Shown here: one piece after another, positions 55,487-64,000 of the stretch
Numbering within the stretch: the stretch's first letter is position 1
How the letters are laid out: the number at the start of each line of letters is the position of its first letter
Source of the DNA: Dactylonectria macrodidyma
Taxonomy: Eukaryota > Ascomycota > Sordariomycetes > Hypocreales > Nectriaceae
Length of the DNA: 64,000 nt
Assembly (NCBI GenBank): GCA_020744425.1
Contig: JAGMUV010000018.1
Location: 1,116,001-1,180,000 of the forward strand
Direction of reading: 5' to 3'
The notes under the pieces: model-generated
What the model was told of the DNA's origin: nothing
The model's database searches: none
Seen by the model: the letters and a program-made list of their open reading frames with translations, nothing else
Program-made: the position numbers and the translations under genes

Positions 55487-56409
55487 GAAGCCTTGAGTAA
55501 CTGTTACTCACAAGGCTGATATGACGCGGGCCAATGTGTTTCAAAGTACCCCTTGTTTGCGGCGGCAACATTAGCTTCTCATCTAGTCAAAGCAAGAAAT
55601 GGCCTGAAGAATAGAGATGCAAGTGGGAAGTCTGCGCGTCAAGGGGCCTCACTTTGAGGAAAATCCGCGAGAGAGAAGTGTGTTATAAAAGTAGTAGTCG
55701 CCCAGTATAAGGGATATGTCAATGGCTGTATAGGGCGGGGAAAAGCCGACAGGGACACTGCAACTGCCTCTGGGGTATGAGAATTAAAAAAAAAAAAAAA
55801 AAAAACTCACTCCTGCGTGCAAAAAGGACGAGAGCTATATAGAAGAGCATGGTGTAACGCGAGAAGCAAATAAATGGGAAGGCAAAGGCATGGACTAATA
55901 TCAAGTCAGCTAATGAGCAAGATGCCGACATTGACAAGCTAATTATCGTTAGGGTGTGGTACGCGTTCGTGGCTGTGAAGTCTCGCCTATTAGTCCGAAC
56001 CAACCAGGTGAGTTCCTCGCTGAACCCGAGCAGGGACCTGCCTGCAGGACAGTCAAAGGTGCGACAAAAGGTTGATGGGCGACAGGGGGTTATGGAATGT
56101 ATAGGGTCTGCGATAGTAGAGGGTGCACCCGAGAATTCCGCGGCTCATAGCGCTTACTGGCCGGGTTGGGCTGGATCGTGACGGATGAGATGGAATACAG
56201 GGCACAGAATCAGCCGCTCAGCTGTTCTGCAGAGTGCCCACGTGTCTTTTTTGTTACAACAGATGAAGCTGTATTCTCAACGCACCTTGTGAGTAATATC
56301 GTAGTTCTGTCAATGAGTTTGTTGGCCTTTTGTTAAGAGGGGTATTCGTTTGGCATGGCTCAACCCAATTCAAACTGACGGCAACCAGGAGCCAGGAAGA
56401 AACTCGAAA
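55487..56409. other. Intergenic with a poly-A run
   Basis: A run of 20 A at 55786-55805 lies within otherwise ordinary sequence; it may be a retroposed tail or a simple repeat. No credible gene. Confidence 0.45.
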
Positions 56410-56766
56410 ATGGAAGCGATAGGTTTGGCTTCATCAGTGGTGGCCGTGGTTCAGTTGGTTCTTGTTGTCTTCAAGAGCACCGCAGATTACCTTCGAATCA
56501 CGCTCTTCTTTTTACGTAAATACGGCTTACCAGGCTTGATTATACCATTTATCGGTACATATGACACCTGGCTCGTTCAGGCAGAGGTTCTAGCTAGTAC
56601 CGACAGCTCAACTGCACTGGATTATAGAAAGTCTATTCAGGATGACTGCAATGCGATAGCCGTGGCGGTGAGCAATCTGGTGTCGATATTCTCCTTCTTC
56701 TTCAGTGATGTGCAAGATAGCTCAAATCATCCCAAACCGCCGAGGACTAGAACGGTGGTGAGCTAG
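56410..56766 (+). CDS. Short protein resembling the fungal SesA/STAND-type N-terminal membrane module
   Basis: Unknown function. The frame MEAIGLASSVVAVVQLVLVV has the usual opening of fungal N-terminal modules (M-E/D-x-L/I-G/S-L-A-S-x-V-x-A-V-x-Q-L). Later LDYRKSIQDDCNAIAVAVSN is followed by a hydrophobic segment (LVSIFSFFF), so two membrane or amphipathic segments are likely. 118 residues, single exon; larger family members continue, so this could be truncated or have missed introns. The Met at 56410 was taken because the upstream part of the frame starts only at TTG. Note the GTPase at 35776 also carries a STAND-type N-domain, of a different sequence. Confidence 0.45.
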   Translation: MEAIGLASSVVAVVQLVLVVFKSTADYLRITLFFLRKYGLPGLIIPFIGTYDTWLVQAEVLASTDSSTALDYRKSIQDDCNAIAVAVSNLVSIFSFFFSDVQDSSNHPKPPRTRTVVS

Positions 56767-57599
56767 TCTACGGTATTGCCTCCCATCGGAAAGACGACAA
56801 TATGATGATCCTCTCAATTGAAGCTTTCGTGTGAGTGCGTGACATATCTTTGGGTGGTCGATAGTGGAATCCTACTCCTTTCGCGCTTGCTAGTATCGCT
56901 AGAGTGTGTAAATTGCCCATTGCGAGAGTCCTTCATGCAACGACACGGTGGAAATCCCGACTCCTCCCTGTAGCTCATTTACCAAGGCGGTTGATTGCCC
57001 TAATTGTAGCTTCCAACAAGACCGCTTTCCCCCTTTAATCACTAGTGGCCGTAGAACAAATTGTCACTATCTCAGAGTTAGGTTATTTGGAGGAAAGCTG
57101 TGTCACAACACTGGTTAAATCAGCCACACTGCTACTCCCTAGTCTACTATGAAGAAGTCTCAATTGGCGATTTTAGGCTCGTGGCTAGCTGTTGCGCGTT
57201 CAGGTTGTAGGAGCAGGATGAACTGTTAAAAAATAAAGGCCAGGTTTGTATTCAAAAAAAAAAAAAACCCCCCATTGGTCCAAACGTGATACGATCAATG
57301 CCTTGAGTAACACGAACGATATTCCTTTGTGTGATTTGCTTCTCTGCAGCAACGCAGCTGTCGTGTAATCTCTTTTGTTAAACGGCATTATTTGCCTACA
57401 TCCTAGCCGGGTCACGACCCGATGGCCAAATACATGTAGTGAGGATTTTATTGATAAGTCAGTGCACCCGTTAGATGACCAGGGGCTTAGCTGAACGCCC
57501 CACTTACAGCCGCGTCAACCACAACGCGTCTCTAGCCACACGCGTTTCTTCCTTCAATAACACGCAATTCGTCAATTCAACCTTATAACCTTATTTTTT
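56767..57599. other. Intergenic / 5' part of a pogo-like element
   Basis: A 14-A run occurs at 57254-57267. The last 150 bases are probably the 5' untranslated part of the pogo-like transposase that starts at 57600; its terminal repeat could not be defined because the other end is missing. Confidence 0.4.
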
Positions 57600-57755
57600 A
57601 TGCCTAAATATACCTAAGAAGACCTTGAACTAGCCATTCAGGATGTGAGAAATGGCATATCAATACGAAAAGCAGCCAGTCAGCGCGGAGTCCCCAAATC
57701 AACCCTACACAGCAAGATAAATAGCGTACCTAGCCGCAATAAAGCCCACGAATGG
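57600..57755 (+). pseudogene. Pogo/Fot-like transposase, 5' fragment
   Basis: ATG at 57600 reads MPKYT, a TAA, then EDLELAIQDVRNGISIRKAA, SQRGVPKSTLHSKINSVPSR and NKAHEW. This is the N-terminal psq-type helix-turn-helix of Tc1/mariner superfamily pogo/Fot transposases (I-R-K-A-A-x-x-x-G-V-P-x-S-T-L). The TAA at codon 6 stands where CAA is usual (C-to-T). The frame is cut at 57755 by the start of the retrotransposon LTR, so only about 50 codons remain here. Confidence 0.75.
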
Positions 57756-58278
57756 TGTCACGACCCGTGCAACGTAGACGCCTGGCGTTACGTAGCCCCT
57801 ACAAATTTCTTACTAATTACGAGCAATTACTATAAACTATAGAGCGATTACTATAATCATTCTTATAATTACTATAATCACTTCTATAATCACTATAATT
57901 ACTTCTATAATAAAGGTAATTAAACTTTATACTATATAATATATAAACTTAAGGAACTGGCTATTACTAAGATACTAGCTTCTTAGTTATTAATATAACT
58001 TAATTACTTTAATTTACTCTAATTACTATATATTATTATATATTAACTATTACTTAATATAATATTATAATTACTACTTAGTAAGTATAACTTAACTATT
58101 TTACTAATATAGACTTTAGTCTATCTTTTAAAAACCCTTTCTAAATTACTCTATACTTTATATAGCCTAGCCTAAGAATATAATTATTATATATTAATAG
58201 CTCTTATTTAAATAATTACTTTATATACTAAGTAATATTTAATAAACTATAATAATACTTACTATACTTTTTAATAAT

Positions 58279-59600
58279 ATGCCCTTATCTAAAAGAAAGG
58301 CCCTAGTACTCTCTAAGGATAGAGATAGTAATGAATGTATAAAAGCTTTTAATAATAAATATAAAGAAGAACTTAGAGAGCTCTATACAGAGAACGAACG
58401 ACTCTTTATAGAATTCACTAAGCTCTTAGCTCTAAGAATGCGTATTAATACTATATAAGAAGAAGAGCGTTATTAGAATGAGGAATGCTTTAAGTAATTA
58501 TATATATAATTCTAGGCCTTACTAAGTAACTCTATTCTAAATATAATTATTATAATTATAGAATAAAAGATTATTAAACTTATTATTAAACTAATATAAA
58601 CTAAGAATAACTAAGAATAGTAAGTAGCTTAACTTATAGGATATAAATAGCTTATTATAATAGTATATATCTATAATATAAGAAAAACTATTAAACTTAA
58701 ATAGCTATTTAAGTTTAATAGAAACTTAAAGAAGCTATAAAAATACCTTACTAGCCTTAAGTCTTACTATATATACTACCTATCGCTATTTATAAATAAC
58801 CTACTTAAAGTATAATATATTATAAGAAGACTAAAAAGTAAAATAACTTAAAACTATAAATTAATTTTAAAAGACTTTATAATCTAAGCCCTAAGTTAGT
58901 AAAAGCCTAAAATAACTATAATATTTAATAGCTTTAATAAATATAAGTAATTACTAATTAATAACTATAATAAATAGAATAAAAAATATAATACACTTAA
59001 TACTATTAAAAAACTTAAATAAATAAAAGCAATATCTAAATACTTCTTAGAATTCTAATATATTATAATAAAACTTAATTAGTTAAATAAAAACCTTATT
59101 AATAAGTTTTATTAGAACCTAAAGGATAATATTAAAGATGAACTTATTAAAAATATAGATCTACTTATAGATTTCGCTTAGTATACTAAACTTACTATTA
59201 TAATTAATAACTAACTATTCGAATAATGAATAAAAAAACAGAATATTAGTAATAATAATAGTAATTAGAAAAGAAAGACTTATACTAACTAAGGGAAACT
59301 ACAAACCCCTAACACCTCTTATAATACTATAATAAGACCTATAGAACTCAGAGTAATATAATAATAATCTTAATAAGAAAAGAAAACATTTAATTATTAT
59401 AACTATAATAAGCTAGAATACTTCTTATATAATTATAAAAAACCTAAGAAGGAGAAAAAACCATTTAAGCCTATTACTATACTTACTTATAATATTAATT
59501 CAGTTAAAAAGAAAGACGATCTCCCTACTTAATCTATTAATATAACCCAAAGTAGCTATAATAAACGCTTTAGTAAAGTAAGACTATTCTAGGACTAAAT
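58279..59600 (+). pseudogene. gag region of the gypsy relic
   Basis: ATG at 58279 opens MPLSKRKALVLSKDRDSNEC and continues about 55 codons before a stop. The conserved capsid segment reads NKFYNLKDNIKDELIKNIDL with LIDFAYTKLTIIINN (stops omitted) near 59100-59210, the Ty3/gypsy F-Y-x-G-L-K-D-x-I-K-D-E-L pattern. A zinc knuckle whose Cys codons have become Tyr (NYYNYNKLEYFLYNYK) lies near 59390-59440. Confidence 0.75.
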
Positions 59601-61689
59601 AATAGACTTAAAATATAAAGATATATCCTAAGGAAGGCCGATCAGTAAGACTAACTCTATAGATAAATAAATACTAAATAATAAATATAAAAAGAAGTAT
59701 AGTAAATAAAGTCAATAAATAGAAAGGGAAAAGGATAACCCTAAAGTATATAAACAGTGGCTATGAATAAAGCGAGAAGTAGTGCATTAATATAAAGCAG
59801 AAAAGAAAAGAGAATAAGAAGAAAGGACCTAAGAAGTAATAGCTAAGAAATAGAAACTAATTCCTACAGACTAAGTCCCTAGTTACCTAACTATTACATT
59901 CTAACTTAAGAGAGTATATACTATTACTATAGTCTAATAACTTAGAGAAAACCTAGTATAAATAGAAGACTTTAATAATTATAAAATCCTAAATCAATAA
60001 CCTAATTATATATAAACTAATAAAAACAGGCTATAAAGACAGACTACTATACTAAATAATAATATAATATATAATTATATTATATAATAACCTACTCCCT
60101 AACTATAAATTAGTATAAGATAAGATATATACTAAGCTAAGAAGGCTAAGTATAATATTAAAGATAAGAATATCCTCATACTAGTAGATAAATACCTAAA
60201 GTTAGATAATAAATTCTAAAGTATCACCTTAGAAGAATAAAACGCATTAGCTCGCATAATAAAAGACATTCAGATTAAATAATTCACTAAAGAATAATAA
60301 GATCTTATAAAAGAAGCAAATATCTATATTTAAGCCTTATATTAATAAAGCAGAAAGAATCCGCAAAACCTAAGAAAATGGAAATTATAAAGAGACAAAC
60401 CCTATATATATTAAATATACTAAAAGCACGATAAAATCTTATAAGTATTATATATATATTATAAATGCATTATATACTTTAAAGATAAGCTATAATAAGA
60501 TTACTTTTTAATTTAAATAAATAGATAACTTATTATAACTTTATATAAAAAGGAAGATATAAAAGATTATTATATATAAAAATAGTATAAATACTTTAGT
60601 ATTATTTAATTAATAGAGTATAATATAGATTACTTAACTAATTACTAAAGGCTTAATATAAAATTTATAGACTATTAATAGCTTAAATATTAAATATATA
60701 TATATAATAAGATTAATATATAGTATAAGTATAACTAAAGATAGATATTCTAACTTTTATAAAATAGAATAATAAAGAGTATAAAAAACTCTTAATACTA
60801 TTTATAATAAAATAATAAATAGGTATAGAGCTAAAAAAAGCAGAACTCTTTAAAATAAGAGCTTTATATATAACTAAAAGCATATAATTAATAAAATAGT
60901 ACTTAGAAATATAAGTATAAATTAAAAGAAACTAACTACTTACTTTAATAAATAATAGTATAGAATTTAACTATATTTACTTTATAGTAATAAATATATT
61001 AAAACTCTTATAAAAAGATAAAGCGAATCTATATAAAATATATAATTTTAAAAGAATTCCTTTTAACTATAATAATAGAAGAATAACTAAAGAGCTTAAT
61101 TATCTTAAGGTTTTTATAAAAGGATAAAATAAAGAAATTTCATTTAATATAATACTTATTACATACTATACTTTAGTCTTAGAGTACTTATAGTTAAAAT
61201 GAGTTAACTTAATAATAAACTAGAGGACTGGCTAAGTAAACTTTAATAATATTAATAATCACTCCTCTTAAGAATCAGATTTAGATAATAATATAAGATC
61301 TTAAACTTTAACTAATAATAGTATTAGTAAAGTATTAGTAAAAGAAATAATAGAAACTTTCTTACTTTAAAGCATAAAATATAAATACTATAAAGCTTAA
61401 AATAATAAAATATATTATACTATTACCTTTATATAAAGCTAACTAATAAAGCTTAATAAAGACCTTATAGAAATAAAAAAATAATAAAAAGTAAATAAAA
61501 AGCTAAAAAATATACTATTTACTTACTATATCTATAAAAAACTATTTACTAAAGAATTAGAAATAGGTCTACTTAAATATAGTAAATAAAATTATAAAAT
61601 AGTACTAAAAAACAGAACTTTACTTAAGTTCTTTAAACTCTATAACTTTAATAATATATAGCTATAAATACTAAAAGAATACCTTAAAA

Positions 61690-62900
61690 ATATATTAAAA
61701 AAAGAATATATTAAAATCTTAAAATCCTCTATAGGATACTTAGTTATATTTATTTTAAAAAAGAATAGAAAACTCTAATTAATTATAGACTACTAATAGC
61801 TAAATAATATTATACTAAAGGACTGAATATTACTACTCCTAATTACTAAATTAAAAGATTGCTTTTATAGTAAAAAGTGGTTTATAGTACTTAATCTAAA
61901 AAATGCTTATAGCTTAATCTATATAAAGCCTAAAGATAAATAGAAGACTGTATTTAAAACTAAATTTAGACTATTTAAATATTTAATAATACCCTTTAGA
62001 TTTATAAATGCATTAGTAATATTCTAATAAATAATTATTAATATTCTAAAAGAATACTTTAATATCTTTATTATATACTACTTTAATAATATTCTAATCT
62101 TCTTAAAAATAAAAGAAGAATATATAAAGTATATAAATATAATCCTATAGAAATTATAAGATATAAAACTACTTATAGAATTAATAAAAAGTAAGTTCTA
62201 TATATAAGAAGTAGACTTCTTTAGATATACTATCTAATTAAATAAGATCTAAATAAATAAAAAGAAAATCAAAGCTATTAAGAATTAGCTAAAACTAGAT
62301 AAAAATATTAAAGAAGTATAAAGCTTCTTAAGGTTTACTAATTACTATAAAAGGTTTATTTATAGATTTAGTAAAATTATAAAACCTTTAATAAAACTTA
62401 TAAAGAAAGATATAAACTTTAAATAAAATGCTAAGGCCTAAAAAGCCTTTAATAACTTAAAACGAGCTATCCTTAGTAAACCCGTTTTAATAACTTTTGA
62501 CTTAAAATAACTAATTAAATTAAAAACTAATACTTCTAACTTCGCTCTAAGAGCCTAAATTAAATAATAGAATAATAAAAGAAACCTATACTTAATTACA
62601 TTCTACTTATATATACTAAAAGGAGCTGAACTTAATTACTCTATTTATAATAAAGAATTCTTAATAATAATTAACTTTTTTAAAGAATTCTAATACTACT
62701 TCTTAAGAAGTAAATACTAAATTACTATATATATAGACTATAAGAATATCTCATATTTTACTATTACTTAAAAGCTTAGTAAAAGATAACTCTACTATAT
62801 AAAATACTTATTAGAATTTAACTATATTATTATTTATAAGAAAGGCTTAGAAAATAGATAAGCTAATATAATAAGTTAATAACCTGACTTTAAAATAGAC
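61690..62900 (+). pseudogene. Reverse transcriptase and RNase H of the gypsy relic
   Basis: In order: GYLVIFILKKNRKL, LIIDY, KWFIVLNLKNAYSLIYIKPK, TKFRLFKYLIIPFRFINA, then YYFNNILIF near 62073-62103 (Y-x-D-D changed to N-N), EVSFLRFTNYYKRFIYRF (one stop omitted), KPVLITFDLK, NTSNFALRA, GAELNYSIYNKEFLIIINFF and DYKNISYFT. Stops are frequent, mostly TAA/TAG at expected Gln and Trp sites. Confidence 0.85.
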
Positions 62901-63699
62901 ATACTTAAGGCTAATAAGTAAATATTAGCCTATACTTCTAAAGGATATCTTAAATAAAAATATATTATAGCTATAAGTGAGTCACGATTATCTAATGACT
63001 TATTAAAATGGCTACAGAAGCTAGAACAGAGCTTTAAATAATAGATATATAATGAATATCCAGTTCTAAAGAAATTATTATAATAAAAAGGAAAAGCAGC
63101 CTTAACTGGATCCTAAGGACCTTAAGTAATTACTTACTTCTATTAAGGTAATTACTATAAAAACCCCTAGACTCTAACTAAGAAACTCTATTAGTACTTT
63201 TATAATAACTTTATAAAAGTATATATTACTTATATAAAATAATATAATTAATACTTATAAGATCTTATTAAATAATATATAAAAGAATATTAGAAGATAA
63301 TTAACTATTAAGACTATAAACCTAATAAAATATAAAAAAAACTCAAATAGGCTAATAAACTTAATAAAATAGCCTAAATTATAATAATAGTATCTTAAAA
63401 AACACTTTATAAATAGATAAAAGAATACAATTAGATATATAAAATAAATAGAGTAATAAGAGTATCTTACCCAATTCTTAAATTATAACTCAGACTATAA
63501 AGGTTATAAGTCTCTTTAGAACTATAAGAATATTTAATATAGAATATTTATAACCACCCTTTATATAAATACTTAGGAATTAATAAGACTATTAAATAAG
63601 TTAAAATAGTATATATATTTTTTAGTATAAAGAGAATAGTTATAGAAGTTATTAAATCCTATAAACTATATAATAAAACTAAGGCATAATACTATAAAC

Positions 63700-64000
63700 T
63701 ATATAGAGAATTATAACCCTTATTAGTTATTAAGTAACTATAGGACTTTATTATAATAGATTTTATTATAAAATTACTCTTATTAGAAGACCCTATAAAT
63801 AGTACTATTTATAATAGCATTCTTATTATTATAAATAGATTTATAAAATTTTCCTATTTTATACTATACTAAGAGTTAATAGATACTAAGTAGTTTGCTT
63901 ACTTATTCTTATAGAATATTATTAGTATATATAGCTTACTAATAGAGATCCTAAGTAATAGAGAACTCCTATTTATATCTAAGTTTTAATAAGCCTTAAT
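63700..64000 (+). pseudogene. Integrase core of the gypsy relic, cut by the window edge
   Basis: IIIDFIIKLLLLEDPINSTI then YNSILIIINRFIKFSYFI, matching the D-F-I-x-x-L-P...D-S-I-L-V-V-V-D-R-x-T-K pattern, and EILSNRELLFISKF, where the second catalytic Asp (S-D-R-G) has become Asn. The remainder lies beyond 64000. Confidence 0.8.

Larger units (their letters stand above)
57756..64000 (+). mobile_element. Ty3/gypsy LTR retrotransposon, extremely RIP-mutated, runs off the right edge
   Basis: The left boundary is taken at TGTCACGACCCGTG (57756), a TG-start typical of fungal gypsy LTRs, where GC-normal sequence changes to very AT-rich sequence with almost no G or C. Domains are recognisable in order on the plus strand despite stops every few codons: gag, zinc knuckle, reverse transcriptase, RNase H and the beginning of integrase. 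All active-site changes seen are G-to-A or C-to-T (Cys to Tyr in the knuckle, Asp to Asn in the polymerase motif). The LTR end and primer site could not be placed and the 3' LTR lies outside the window. Confidence 0.88.

Noticed and set aside
55786..55805. Poly-A run as the tail of a retroposed gene or LINE
   Set aside because: No coding or LINE motif was found upstream on either strand, and no target duplication was seen.

Overview
The window looks like a piece of a filamentous ascomycete genome (Pezizomycotina, probably a plant-associated Sordariomycete). The evidence is split genes with 48-126 bp GT-AG introns and CTAAC/CTGAC-type branch sites, secreted pectin-degrading enzymes, and transposon relics whose stops and lost catalytic residues are nearly all C-to-T or G-to-A changes, as in repeat-induced point mutation (RIP). 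Gene models were spliced by hand; exon coordinates are in each entry.

Layout. 0-14.9 kb is gene-poor: the edge of a small repeated-family gene, one MFS transporter (4.2-5.9 kb), a second small-family gene (6.6-6.9 kb), a dead piggyBac-like transposon with 25-bp terminal inverted repeats (7.5-9.7 kb), a mutated NAD-dependent epimerase-like pseudogene (11.0-12.2 kb), an AT-rich relic and a hAT transposase scrap. 14.9-21.8 kb holds three cell-wall enzymes: GH28 exo-type pectinase, CE12 rhamnogalacturonan acetylesterase, and GH43 exo-galactanase with a CBM35-like tail; together they suggest attack on rhamnogalacturonan I and its galactan side chains. 26.9-37.2 kb carries three related large P-loop GTPase/coiled-coil genes (one with an in-frame nonsense codon, one fused to a fungal STAND-type N-terminal helical domain), with an SDR and a type-B carboxylesterase between them. 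37.6-45.1 kb has a complete seven-exon GH38 alpha-mannosidase (Ams1 type) divergent from a maltose-type sugar transporter. 45.8-48.0 kb has a SnoaL-like protein divergent from a broken zinc alcohol dehydrogenase. From 48.5 kb on the sequence is repeat-rich: a minisatellite, two MITEs, tandem scraps of an Est1-like gene and three more small-family genes. From 57,756 to the right edge is one extremely AT-rich Ty3/gypsy retrotransposon that starts inside a pogo-like transposase fragment.

Most interesting signal. Six dispersed loci (about 0.1, 6.7, 24.3, 49.6, 53.0 and 55.2 kb, both strands) encode small proteins of about 60-130 residues sharing the core D-E-P-V-N-A-R-M-Q-N-P-S-Y-x-A-G-T-x-L, followed in most by an R-(N/D)-P and a short hydrophobic helix. 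In several the first exon is very short (Met-Pro at its start) and is followed by an intron. I do not recognise this as a named family. The GTPase cluster, which resembles GIMAP/AIG1-like proteins but lacks a normal G4 motif, is the second candidate for an undescribed system.
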